Position numbers and translations under genes: made by a program. DNA of 64,000 nt, from assembly GCA_012862575.1 (NCBI GenBank), contig BLSF01000040.1:330035-394034 (forward strand). The letters run 5' to 3'. Below, piece by piece: positions 22,663 through 32,295 of the stretch. Numbering within the stretch: position 1 is the first letter of the stretch; every line of letters starts with the position of its first letter. The notes beneath the pieces were generated by a model, which searched no databases, was not told the origin of the DNA, and saw only the letters and a list, made by a program, of their open reading frames with translations. The stretch is from Parietichytrium sp. I65-24A (taxonomy: Eukaryota > Sar > Bigyra > Thraustochytrida > Thraustochytriidae).

Positions 22663-23205
22663 CAGTACTCACAGTCAGTACACTTGCCAAGCATTCGTTG
22701 TGTGACTGCTGTGAACCATTGACGACACTCTCACTGTGAACCTGGCTCACTACACGGTAGTGACATGAGTAGTTTATATAGCTAACTTTGATCATCTCAA
22801 GACAGATAGATATTCTGTATCATTCTCCTCGAAACGTGGAGTGACTGGAAACCTGAAATTTTGGATGGGAATGTCAACGATATCGGGACTGTTGATACTG
22901 CTTTCACTCGTGGGCATGGTAGGTGGATAGATGCATGGATCTCTTCTCCTCCCTAAATTCTGAACTACCTAACCAAGTGACTGTGAGTGTCATTTGCTTA
23001 GCACCCTTTCTTCACTTTCTTCTCTGATTGATGGATTTTTTTTTGATTCAATTCATACAGATTCAGGATTCAGTTACAATTTTCATTCAAAAGATTGGGG
23101 CTGAGACTGAAAGTGTGCCGCTGCGCAACTTGGTCGGATTTCCGTCGTAGCCCCTCACTTGAATCGCCCTCCTCTTCACGTTTCTGGTACTGACTGTGAG
23201 TACTG
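22663..23205. repeat. segment bounded by a perfect 19-bp inverted repeat
   Basis: The left arm, 22663-22681, reads CAGTACTCACAGTCAGTAC. The right arm, 23187-23205, is its exact reverse complement, enclosing 505 bp. Both arms contain the dispersed TACTGACTGTGA motif. No transposase ORF lies inside and no clear target-site duplication flanks the arms. It could be a short non-autonomous mobile element, or two copies of a regulatory motif in opposite orientation. Confidence 0.5.
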
Positions 23206-25506
23206 CGTACTGCCTCTTCATTTCCCGTTCCATTCCGAGTTTACCTCCTTTCTTCTCCTTTGCTCTCCTTCCCTTCTTCCCCCTCCTTCTCTCCTTTCGT
23301 GCTTTGCACTCGTTGGCACAGCTTGTTACAGCATGGCGAGTGTGAATAAGATAATGGCATGTGAGTACTGAATGGCGAGTTTGCAGCGCGATGTCAGCGC
23401 GCGACAGTCTCTGTTAGCAGCTAAACTTATGGCAAGCAAACCCCTTCTTCTTATTCCTCTTTCTCCTTTCTCTTGCTGTTCCTCGGACCGTTCCCGGTTG
23501 CTTGGCATTCTCAGCTCAGGCTTGCTCAGCTTGAGAAAGGGGTCACGACCAAGTTGGCTATTCACAGTCAGCACTGATTTCACTGAGTACTCGAAAGTGG
23601 AAGGGAATAATTAATCCGGAGCCCGGAGTCCTTATTCGGAAGAATTATGTCAACTTATGTCAACTATGAACTCCATTACTCTATGGCTGCCGAGGCTTCT
23701 TTTTCTGCACTCCTTCCTCGCTGTTGCCTAAATAAAAAATATAATCTCTTTTTCGTCTCTCCGTCTCTCCTCCTCTCTCTCTTGCCTCTCTGTTCTTGTC
23801 GACTTGCGCGGCACTTACGGAGTCCTGCGCTTGCTACCTTCGTCAGTAGCAGGAGAAGCAGCACGGAGGAAGTAGGTACCGATAGTGAATGAGATGGCCT
23901 CTCTCACCTCACGCCAGCCAGCATGTGAGGAATAAGCCTGAAGAACAAGTCGCACATGAAGTTGCCAAGCTAAAGCCTCTCTCTGTTCAGTGGCGTCCCT
24001 GCTGCCACTCTTCACTCTTGACGTCTTGACGTTGCTTCCTTTCTCTCTCTCTCCTTCTTTCTTTCTTTCTTTCCTTCGACTTTCAAGTGCTCATTAGTCC
24101 TGCACACTTCTCTCCTCTTTGGGAGTTGCTGTTGCTGCGCTCCAAGTGGTGGCAATGAAAATCAATCACACACAGTGGCAGTGGCAGTGGCAGTGGTGCA
24201 TGCTTATGTTGACAATGTTGACAAGTCGTTGACAGGAAGGAGAGAACATGAACGTGAAATGTATGTAGTAGCACATCTTGACCTACAGGTAGTTGAACTA
24301 TCTCCATCAATCATCGGCCACGAATTATCACCGATCGAACCACACCCAACGATGGATAACTTTGTTGGATGGATGGCATCTTTTGCAAGTTTTTTTTCTT
24401 TTTTAGCTGGCTGGTTTGCCAGTGACTCGGAAGAGACGAAAAAGACCCGGGTGCCGCGATCGATTACAAAAGTGACGTACTCTGTCAGTATGTATGTGTA
24501 TTTGGTGAGCCGCTCCAGCGGAAGCGAGCGACAGTGAGCAGGTGGAATACCTGTAGGGGGGTTGGGTGGTGGTGAGCTGAATTGATTCCTGTTGTTTGTG
24601 GCGACAATACCACAAGTTTTCTCCTTCTCTTTCTCTCTACATTCTCTCCGTCTCTCTCTCTTTCTGGCTCTCTCTCTCGTTTTATTTCCCGGATTGGACG
24701 GACTTGACGTCCCTCTCCCTTTCCTCTCTCTCTCTCTCTCTCTCTTTCTTTTCTGTTTCTCTGTTCTGTTCTCTCTTTCTCTCTTTCTCTCTTTCTTGAT
24801 TGAGTTGATTGATTCATTCGTGCATCACTCATTCTTCCTCCTCCCGCCTGTGTTCGTTCGTGTCAAGCAGCCACTAGTTAAGATCGCACGGTGCTACCAG
24901 TACTTCCTAACGGCGGAAGGTGAAGGCGGCATCAGAGATCCCAGATATGCCAGATGTAACGCCCACATAGTCTTCACCTAGGAGATTCTCTGCTCTAGCT
25001 AGTACACAGTCAATAGGTAACGAGAAGGTAGTTAGGAGGTAGGGCTAGCTATGGAGAGAGGGGGTTCCAAACTTACACTTCGCGCCACTGTTACCGTCTA
25101 GCTAGCTGGATGGTATCAGTCTAGTCTAGCTGAGACTTAAAGCGAGCTAGCTAGCTTTATTGATAGTTCATGGAATAGAAAGTGCTACTCAGTACCTTGT
25201 CACGAGTTGGAGAGTGTGCTGCGCCGTTGACAATCATCGTCACGCCCGTCGAGCGCGCTAAATTTCTAAATTCTAATTATTCTAAAATAGGTTGCTAGTA
25301 GCTAGTAGAGAGAGACAGGAGCCAGCCCGAGAGAGGCCGGAGAGGTGTTCGACGTTGGATCATTCACAAGGTGAGCTGTGAAATATTTTGGGTCCTACTG
25401 GCAAACTGCCATTCCTAAGCGAGATCCGTATGCCGTGTACTGGCCGAGAGTGTACACTTATACTAGTAGGTAACGACCATCAAGTCGGAAAGTTTGATGT
25501 TATCTT

Positions 25507-25532
25507 CATTCATTCATTCATTCATTCATTCA
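25507..25532. repeat. ATTC microsatellite
   Basis: Six uninterrupted CATT/ATTC units. Confidence 0.9.
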
Positions 25533-26189
25533 TCATTCACTGCCAATGTCCTGAACAAACATCAATCAAATGAATGAACAGTGAACAAGCATGTTTTCAA
25601 CGTTGACATCTTCAAGCGTGCGAAAACTTCCATCAAGGTAGCAAAGTTTTCAAATGCTTCATGTCCAGCACATGCCACCGTGTCCACGTGCCACTGGGGT
25701 ACTGGGCATACTGGGCCCTGGAGATCTCTTCTCAGCTCGATGGAGTGAATAGTCACTCACCTAGGCAGCCGGCGTCTGCAATGCGGCCAGAAATCAGTCA
25801 AGCCGTCGCAGCTTCCTAACTCTAACCGCTTTGCAACATCCAGCGTGTTGTTTACGTTCGAAGGTGTAAGTCCTGGCACAAGCAGAGGGAACCATGGAGT
25901 TGCTGCACCTTTGCTACATTTGCAAAGTGCACTCACTCTTCGATTCTTGCTTGGTTTCATCTCTGCCGGTTCTCAAGCTCGGGCTCCGAAGATGCCCCGC
26001 ATCGCCTGGACCGAGAACGATTGGAGAGACCTCCAAATGAGAGAAAAGGCGAAAGGCGGCGAAGACGCGATCTCAAGCCCAGACGTGAACAGTGTGCACA
26101 TATTGAACGTGAGGAAGGAAGAACCTTGAAAAAGAGTTACATTTTGCCGCATTTTCGTCAGTGTTGCCATTCGCACGCTACCAGATAAA

Positions 26190-26192
<3 letters not shown>

Positions 26193-26222
<30 letters not shown>
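26193..26222. repeat. GA microsatellite
   Basis: About fifteen uninterrupted GA dinucleotides. Confidence 0.9.
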
Positions 26223-26225
<3 letters not shown>

Positions 26226-26729
26226 TTGTGGAACGGTGCACCAATGGGGCGAATGTTCGACCGAATTATCAACACAAATTAAGAGAATCCGATCGATCTC
26301 CATGACGTTGAGGTCTGTGCGAGCTGGGAGAAGAAGATTTCCTCGTCGAAGAGCGGCAATTTGTTGGCGTGCTTGAACCTTTGCTGTATACATTTCTTCG
26401 AGAGAAGGCTTCTGAGGAGCGCGAAAGACGTATCGAGATCGCGGAAAGGTTGCAATTTTTACAGAAACAAAAGGCACCAGGCAAACTGTGCTTGCGTTGA
26501 TAAGCAAACCACAAATTTTGGTCAATTGCTGCGTTCAAAACACGTTGGTGGCAGGCAATCTAAAAAACAAATTCTGAACAAGGATAAGAAATTGCAAATT
26601 GAACTCTCGAGTCTCTCATTTTAATTTAAAACAAAAAAGAAAAGAAAAGAGAAAAAGTCAAGTCAGGGCCGCGGAAAGCGAGTACAGTCCTAGCGGCAAC
26701 AAATGGCACACAAGGATCCATCGGATCCA

Positions 26730-28766
26730 TCAAAAGTCAACACGGTCCAGGAAGCTCTCCACAGAGTCCTCGAGGTTGTCTTCACCCCCAGCGGGCGCCT
26801 CGGCTTTGGAGGACGAATACGCCGCCAGGACACGGTCGAGGTCAAGCTTCTTTGCGGATTCATCCGTGCCATCCCGCTTGTACACATGCGGGGCATACTC
26901 AACGAGCCAGTCGGGGCGGATCTTGGAGACCATGGGCACGTCTGGCGACAGCTCGGGAACGACAACCCATTCCGGGACGGGGCGAGCGTAGTCCACAAAG
27001 ACCGAGGGCCGCGCCAGGGTCATCCGCTGGCCCTCTCTGACCGCTACATAAGTATGGCCGTCCTGCGACAGCTTGGCCGCGTTCCAAAACAGCGAAGCGC
27101 ATAGGCAGCGTAAGAGGGAGTCCGAGTCTTCTTCACATGACAGTATCTGCGTGGCGTCCTCGCGCGCCATCGGCTTGACAGCGCGCAGCAGGTCGTCCCT
27201 CAGCGCTGCGGCCCTGGACAGCGCGTGGTGCCGGATCCCCAGGTGCTCGCACCAGCGCCTGCGCAGGCTCTTGGGCTGCGTCTCCCATCCCCGGAACAGG
27301 TTCACCAAGGTGACCAGGTCGCCATCCGCGCTGCCAAACAGTATCATACAGCTCTCCATCCTGTCCTTGCTGTCCTTGCTGTCCTTGCTGTCCGAGAGCG
27401 CGAGGTGGTAAAGCGGCTCATCGGCGTCCGCGAGGACCTGGAGCAGCGCCGCGAGCTGCAGCGCTTCCTGCGTGCAGCCAAATGCCAGCGACTGCAATAC
27501 AACGTTGGCTAGCGCGGGGCGCAGCGGCAGCAGGGCCACCAGACGCTCGCCCCTCGGCGCGACTAGCTCGCCGCGGTCGTCCAGCGCGCCAAGCGCATGC
27601 AGCTCGTCCAGCGCGCGCACGAGGGCCATGGCCGGCGGCGGGTCCGGCCCCAGCTCCACGTGCGCCACGTCGCGCACGCCAGCAGCCTTGAGCCGCAGCA
27701 CAGCCGCGCTCAGCTCTGCGTGCTGTAGCTCGGCTGGTGCCGCGGGCGCCAGCTCCCGCTCGAAGCACTCGCGCGTGCACAGCCGCAGCACCGTCACCGT
27801 CGCAAGCTGCCTGCCACCGCCGGCCAGCGCCATGCCGGCCGCCGCGCGCAATCCGGCCTCGCTCCTGCTCGCGAGCCCGACCGCCGCCGCGCCGCGCAGC
27901 GCCACGCCCGCGTGGGCGTCGAAGAAGCCCCTTCGCGCCGCCAGCATGGAGTCCACCACCGCCACGTTCCTGCCACTCGCGCCAGTCCCCGCGATCAGGT
28001 GCGCGAGCGGCTCGGCGTGCGCGGCGATCACGATCGCGCAGGGCGCCCTGCGTCGCGCGTGCTCCCGCGCGGCTGCCAGCTCGCCCGCGCGCGTCCAGAC
28101 CATCGCATCCACGCCCGCGCGCGCCACCATCTGCGCCACGCGACCGGCCTCGTCCGCCGCCGGCACGAACGCCAGCACCACCGCGCCGCCGCCGGCCAGC
28201 GACCGCACCGCGCGCGCGCACTCCTCCGACACGCGCGCGCACGGCTCCTCCAGGTACCGCACCACCGCCCGCATCCCGCGGGATCCACCACCGCCACCAG
28301 CGCCAGAACCGCCAGAAGAGGAGCGCGCGTCCGCCAGACGCACGCGCGAGTGACGTTCCAGGAACGCCGCCACGCGCCGCGCTTCCTCCGCCGCGCGGCA
28401 GGCCACCACGAGCACGGGCGCGGGCGCACCTTCCGCGCGGCGGGATCCCAATCCTGATCCCGATCCCAGTCTATACCGGGCGTGCATCCGCCGCGCCAGC
28501 GCCAGCTCCAGCGCGCCCGCGTCCACGCACACCACCTCCCCCGCGCGCGCCGCCGCCCGCCGCCGCGCCAGCCTCCGCGCCAGCTCGCGCGCCGTCACCA
28601 CGCCGTCCCCATCCCCGTCCTCATCCCCATGCACATCCCCTTCCCCGGCAACGTTCCCGCGCCGATGCGGATGCCTGCGCGCGAGGCGGGCGGCCAGTGC
28701 GCGCGCCTGGTCCCCGCGGTCGCAGAGGACCACCACCGCCACTGCCCGCAGGTCCGCGGACACCAT
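26730..28766 (-). CDS. degenerate DHX35-like DEAH-box helicase (probable pseudo-helicase)
   Basis: 678 aa, single exon. The C-terminal half follows DEAH/RHA helicases closely: winged-helix and ratchet region (LSAAVLRLKAAGVRDVAHV; ALDELHALGALDDRGELVAP; SLAFGCTQEALQLAALLQVL) and OB-fold with the terminal signature IRPDWLVEYAPHVYKR, as in DHX35. The helicase core is eroded. The protein starts near motif Ia with no Walker A. The DEAH site aligns with CVDAGALE, SAT with ACR, and the QRxGRxGR arginine-finger motif with the Ala/Gly-rich AGLRAAAGMALAGGGR. ATP hydrolysis is therefore unlikely. A missing upstream exon is improbable because the divergent Josephin gene starts 68-137 bp away. The 5' two thirds is very GC-rich. 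DHX35 relatives act in spliceosomes; a retained scaffolding role is inference. An SDSKDSKDSKD tract is a small coding repeat. Confidence 0.75.
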   Translation of the reverse strand: MVSADLRAVAVVVLCDRGDQARALAARLARRHPHRRGNVAGEGDVHGDEDGDGDGVVTARELARRLARRRAAARAGEVVCVDAGALELALARRMHARYRLGSGSGLGSRRAEGAPAPVLVVACRAAEEARRVAAFLERHSRVRLADARSSSGGSGAGGGGGSRGMRAVVRYLEEPCARVSEECARAVRSLAGGGAVVLAFVPAADEAGRVAQMVARAGVDAMVWTRAGELAAAREHARRRAPCAIVIAAHAEPLAHLIAGTGASGRNVAVVDSMLAARRGFFDAHAGVALRGAAAVGLASRSEAGLRAAAGMALAGGGRQLATVTVLRLCTRECFERELAPAAPAELQHAELSAAVLRLKAAGVRDVAHVELGPDPPPAMALVRALDELHALGALDDRGELVAPRGERLVALLPLRPALANVVLQSLAFGCTQEALQLAALLQVLADADEPLYHLALSDSKDSKDSKDRMESCMILFGSADGDLVTLVNLFRGWETQPKSLRRRWCEHLGIRHHALSRAAALRDDLLRAVKPMAREDATQILSCEEDSDSLLRCLCASLFWNAAKLSQDGHTYVAVREGQRMTLARPSVFVDYARPVPEWVVVPELSPDVPMVSKIRPDWLVEYAPHVYKRDGTDESAKKLDLDRVLAAYSSSKAEAPAGGEDNLEDSVESFLDRVDF

Positions 28767-28896
28767 ATCCTTCCGCGTACGCTGCCCACCGTCTCACCGT
28801 CTCACTGACTCCTCACTCACTCAACAGGGCGGGGTGTCCGCGGCGGGGACACACACACATACATACACACATACACACACGGAGACGGAGACGGAG
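28767..28896. promoter_or_regulatory. short bidirectional promoter between helicase-like and Josephin genes
   Basis: The two head-to-head genes are separated by 67 bp (first ATGs), or 130 bp if the Josephin starts at 28897. An ACAC/ATAC and GGAGAC microsatellite begins at about 28849 on the Josephin side. No TATA box is evident. Confidence 0.5.
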
Positions 28897-29487
28897 ATGG
28901 AGATGGGGGCCGCGCACGAGAGGCAGGAGAGGCTGCGGTGCGGGCTGCACGCGCTGAACGCGGTGCTGAGCGCGAGCGGGATGCGCAAGGCGTCCATCGC
29001 GGAGGTGGACGAGGCGGCGCGGCGCGCGGACGCGGCGGAGAAGGCGGTGATGGCGGAGGCGGGGGTGCGCGGGGGACAGTGGGGACAGTGGGGACAGTGG
29101 GGACAGTGGACGCTGTTCTCGGCGAACAGGTGGGCGTGGGTGGGCAACTACGGCGTGGCGGCGCTGCAGATGGCCGCGGCGGAAAGGGGACTGGCGCTCG
29201 AGCACCTGGCGGCGACGCGCGACGCGCTTGAGCAGTGGCTGGAGGACATGCGCGAAGGCCGCAACGAGGCCGCGGGACTGCTGTGCAACGCGCCGGGAAC
29301 GGCCCTGCTGGGCGTGGTCAAGGTGAGGCACTGGTTCGCCGTGGTCTTCCATCGCGGCAAGTTCTACGACATGGATTCCAAACTGGACCGCCCGGCTGTT
29401 TTTGACGACGCCAAACACACTCGGGACGCCATACTGGCCCGCGGCGACGGCCTGACGTTCCTGCAGGTCCGAAGGGAGGATGCCTAG
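28834..29487 (+). CDS. Josephin-domain deubiquitinase (JOSD1/2-like)
   Basis: 217 aa from the first ATG. Residues 6-21 (THTHTYTHTHTETETE) are a translated microsatellite, so ATG 28897 or 28903 is a likelier start, just before HERQERLRCGLHALNAVL. That motif holds the catalytic Cys36 of the Josephin fold. The catalytic His is H166 (VRHWFAVVF) and the third residue D181 in YDMDSKLDRP, closely matching JOSD1/2. GNYGVAALQMAAAERG matches the central Josephin helix. Josephins are Cys proteases that cleave ubiquitin chains. It has no ubiquitin-interacting motifs, so it is JOSD-like rather than ataxin-3-like. A 9-bp coding repeat (29076-29109) inserts GQWGQWGQWGQW in the variable loop. The gene is very GC-rich, like the divergent helicase gene. 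Confidence 0.9.
   Translation: MSAAGTHTHTYTHTHTETETEMEMGAAHERQERLRCGLHALNAVLSASGMRKASIAEVDEAARRADAAEKAVMAEAGVRGGQWGQWGQWGQWTLFSANRWAWVGNYGVAALQMAAAERGLALEHLAATRDALEQWLEDMREGRNEAAGLLCNAPGTALLGVVKVRHWFAVVFHRGKFYDMDSKLDRPAVFDDAKHTRDAILARGDGLTFLQVRREDA
29076..29109 (+). repeat. coding 9-bp tandem repeat (GGACAGTGG)
   Basis: Four near-perfect 9-bp units encode Gly-Gln-Trp repeats inside the Josephin gene; the tract keeps frame. Confidence 0.85.
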
Positions 29488-29754
29488 CGGAGGTCTTGGC
29501 GCTGCCCGTCCGACGGCTGTGCAAATCAGAACTGCGTGTCTCTTCAGCGACTATCAAAACTGAAGTGTAAAGTTATTTACATGTAAATATATTCTTTTTC
29601 TGAATTCTGAATTCTAAAGTCTGGACTCTCGGGATTCTCAAGTTGGCTCGTCATAACGACGACCTTGTCAAGAGCTGTTGTCGGGTTCTTGTCATTGTTG
29701 GTGTCCCTTTGCTTGCCCATTTCTGTTCAAACCCCTCGCCCTACAAAGAGCAAG

Positions 29755-30663
29755 CTACACATAGCGCTTCTTCAGCTGCACCAGCTCCCGGAGCTGGCCC
29801 TCGACTTGCAAGTGCTTTGCGTCGCCATCCACCAGCACCGGCTTTTCGCCCTCCAGCGTGAGAAAGTCGACGCTAATAAAGTCAAACTCCATGCGTCCCG
29901 TGAGAGTTTTCCGCGCCTCCGTGTACACCGCCGCCTGATGCTTCTGACCGCCGTACACCTGGAACAGCATCTTGATTCTCGGCGGGCGCCAAGCCAGCCT
30001 CCGCGTCGACCGATCCAGCGCGACGTTCCCTCCCTCTACACTGTAAGCCCTCATGATCCCCGACTTTAGCGGGTTCATCACCGACAGACCCATCGTAGAC
30101 TGCACCTTGGCGTTGTTGGCCACCTTCGCAAATGCCGCTTTCCTCACCAACTCTGGTCGAATGTAGAACCCGCGGGCCATCGCATACACGCCTCCCGCCG
30201 TCAACAGCCCGCTGCCAAATCCGGTCACGTACGCCCACCAGCCCACGGTCTTAAACGAGAGCCCCATGAACGTCGAAGTGAGCCACATGCTCGATTTGGA
30301 GATCACGTACGCGAACGCCCCTCCGACCACTACGTACGCGCCGTACTTGGTCACCGCGAACTTGATCTTCTCATTCCTGCTCATGTCCGCCCACCCCAAA
30401 TTCTTCACCCGGCCTGGGTCGTCTTCTACGATCCTCTCCGACTTGGGCGGCGCCGTGCACAGCCGTCTCTTGCTGCACTCTGCTCTCAGAGTCGGCGCCC
30501 TCGCCGCTGCCAACACATTCTTCCCGAACGCAGGCCGCAACGTCCACTGTCGTTCGAAGGCGCTCCTTGCCAAAGCCCCAACTGCGAGACCGCTCGAAGC
30601 ACAGTCCCGCGCTACACTCGCCCCGGCGCGCGCACGCACGGCGCTGAGTGCAAGTCGCTGCAT
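29755..30663 (-). CDS. probable mitochondrial inner-membrane protein, TIM21/COA1-like
   Basis: 302 aa. The first ~70 residues are rich in Arg/Ala/Ser with few acids (MQRLALSAVRARAGASVARD), a typical mitochondrial presequence. Two hydrophobic segments lie at about 107-121 and 141-163. The C-terminal domain resembles the TIM21/COA1 fold: a helix like RKAAFAKVANNAKVQSTMG, then strands KMLFQVYGG, AAVYTEARK and MEFDFISVDFL, which parallel TIM21's soluble domain (VYAEV, YDFRYIFVE). TIM21 links the TOM and TIM23 complexes; COA1 helps cytochrome-oxidase assembly. Classical TIM21 has one membrane span, so the second hydrophobic segment is unusual and another small mitochondrial membrane family is possible. 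It is convergent with the Josephin gene, 267 bp apart. Confidence 0.55.
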   Translation of the reverse strand: MQRLALSAVRARAGASVARDCASSGLAVGALARSAFERQWTLRPAFGKNVLAAARAPTLRAECSKRRLCTAPPKSERIVEDDPGRVKNLGWADMSRNEKIKFAVTKYGAYVVVGGAFAYVISKSSMWLTSTFMGLSFKTVGWWAYVTGFGSGLLTAGGVYAMARGFYIRPELVRKAAFAKVANNAKVQSTMGLSVMNPLKSGIMRAYSVEGGNVALDRSTRRLAWRPPRIKMLFQVYGGQKHQAAVYTEARKTLTGRMEFDFISVDFLTLEGEKPVLVDGDAKHLQVEGQLRELVQLKKRYV

Positions 30664-31485
30664 GCTTTTCGTGCACGTCTTTCTTCAACCAAGTCCAACC
30701 GTCAACTCCAAAGCCCAGACTCCAGATGCCGCGCTGCAAACAAAAACTGTTCGTCGGCTATTGTCAGTGTTCTCTTTTCCTGCAAGACCTGCACGAACGA
30801 CCTGCAGGACCTGCACTCGAACAGAGGCGGTCGCCAAGTGCAAAGTGCAAAGTGCAAACTCCCTTCAGTCGCGATAGGCCCACGGACACTGCTGCGTAAC
30901 GCGCTCGCCAAACAACGTACCTTTCTGTGCTCCGTGCTGCTGTACTCGCGCACCCTTGTGTTTGTGACTGCAAAGATCCTGCGAGGGAAGGAGGAAACAA
31001 ACCTGAGGCGACTCTAGAGTCTACCAGGTGCGCTTCTTTACCGGTAGTTTACCAACGTTGTAGTCAATCACAGAGCACAACAATGCACAGCATGGATGAT
31101 TCCATCGATGACTTGAGACTTTTGTGTGCTTCAATGAGGAGGACGTGTTTCACAAACCTGGAACATCCGACTCGAGCGCGCGATGGAAGAGGTCTCGCTG
31201 TCAGTCAAAGAGCTGCGATGGGCGCTTGGTCGATATGAATGTGGTGAATATCGCGCTCTTGGTGGCATGTATGTATGTATGGAGGGAGGGAGAACAATGT
31301 GCAAGTGCCCAGGTCAGATTTTTTCAGACACGCTGGGCATGCCGCTTGGGGCTCGGAAACTAATCAACGATGAAACTTAAAAGCGCCGAGGCGCGCAACG
31401 GCTTGGAACTCCCGCGAGAAAGTAAATGTATTTACAATGATTTCATGCTAGCTTAGAATACAGGTAAAGAGTGGGGGTCACAGTG
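30664..31485. other. intergenic spacer
   Basis: Contains the promoter side of the TIM21/COA1-like gene and the 3' flank of the first two-TM paralog. No gene seen. Confidence 0.5.
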
Positions 31486-32295
31486 TCATGGCTCGCTGCG
31501 CGTCGAAAGCGTTTGCGATGCAGCGGCAAACTTGCGCTCAAGTCGCGAAATGCGCTGTGTCCATGGACTATTGTAATGGACAAGAATCGTCAGGCGGATC
31601 AAATAAGCGCGCCTGAGAATTATATTGGTAGAAACCTCCAGGCAGCCCTTCGTGGCGAAATGCTCAGAAGGCTTCAAAGCTGTGATGTCATTCCAGCCGA
31701 TCATTGACAGCGGCGAACCGTAGCCCAAGTGGAAGCCAAATAGCGATATGTCACGGGTGCAGGCCTGGCCTGAATAGCACCCAACACCCTTTGTCGAAAT
31801 AAAGTACACGAGGTCTTCTACACACGGAACTCTGTGACGGCTCTTGAGCCTAAAGCAGCCAATGGTCACCACAGCAATCAAAACCATGGCAATTGCCAAT
31901 ACCAGGCATCCAATGGGGAAAACTCCCAAGCAGACGAGTGCAATTATGGTGATCGCGCAGAGGAAAACCGGCACCATGATGCGGAGCGGCGACGGCCACT
32001 CTCTTCTCAGCCACATTGCTGTAACAGGCTTCGCAATCGTGCGGTCACCACGGAAAACATAGAGCAGATCGCCTTGCGAAGAAGAAAGCGCCGACTTGAC
32101 CAACTCCCATGTCTCATCACCGGGATGTGACTCGCCCCTCTCGAGGTCCACACACTGCGATGAAGACTTTGAGGTGCTCCAGCGATCGATCGAGACGCTG
32201 GACGCTGCCGAAACCACAGAGTCTGCGTGTTTTTTTCTAAACATCCCTTTAAAATCTTTGAGCGAGCGCAAGCTTGGGTCCGCAAGGCCAAGCAA
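31486..32295 (-). CDS. two-TM membrane protein, paralog A of a local family
   Basis: 269 aa, single exon. A polar N-terminus leads to GDLLYVFRGDR, two close hydrophobic helices (RIMVPVFLCAITIIALVCLG; CLVLAIAMVLIAVVTIG), then VEDLVYFISTKGVGCYSG and GWNDITALKP. The same order occurs in the genes at 34519 and 37139: G(E/D)(L/V)LHxF motif, membrane hairpin, (L/V)VYFxTTxGVGS, then an aromatic W(K/N/D)D motif and a beta-rich tail. The tail after the hairpin could be a small PH-like sandwich; that is inference. Function unknown and family not recognised. This copy is the most diverged: its N-terminal motif lacks the PGHGE core. Confidence 0.72.
   Translation of the reverse strand: MLGLADPSLRSLKDFKGMFRKKHADSVVSAASSVSIDRWSTSKSSSQCVDLERGESHPGDETWELVKSALSSSQGDLLYVFRGDRTIAKPVTAMWLRREWPSPLRIMVPVFLCAITIIALVCLGVFPIGCLVLAIAMVLIAVVTIGCFRLKSRHRVPCVEDLVYFISTKGVGCYSGQACTRDISLFGFHLGYGSPLSMIGWNDITALKPSEHFATKGCLEVSTNIILRRAYLIRLTILVHYNSPWTQRISRLERKFAAASQTLSTRSEP

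Larger units (their letters stand above)
22166..26729. other. gene-poor region with repeats
   Basis: No convincing gene. It holds an inverted-repeat-bounded segment (22663-23205), CT and GA microsatellites (about 24046-24075, 24722-24800, 26193-26222), an ATTC microsatellite (25507-25532) and a dense group of CTAGCTAG-type palindromes at 24990-25300. Confidence 0.5.

Noticed and set aside
22663-23205. Complete DNA transposon
   Set aside because: No transposase frame and no clear target-site duplication; only the inverted repeat is supported.
27472-28957. Long plus-strand ORFs (293 and 406 codons) opposite the helicase-like gene
   Set aside because: Pro/Arg/Ala-rich shadows caused by the GC-rich minus-strand coding frame, which itself matches DHX35.
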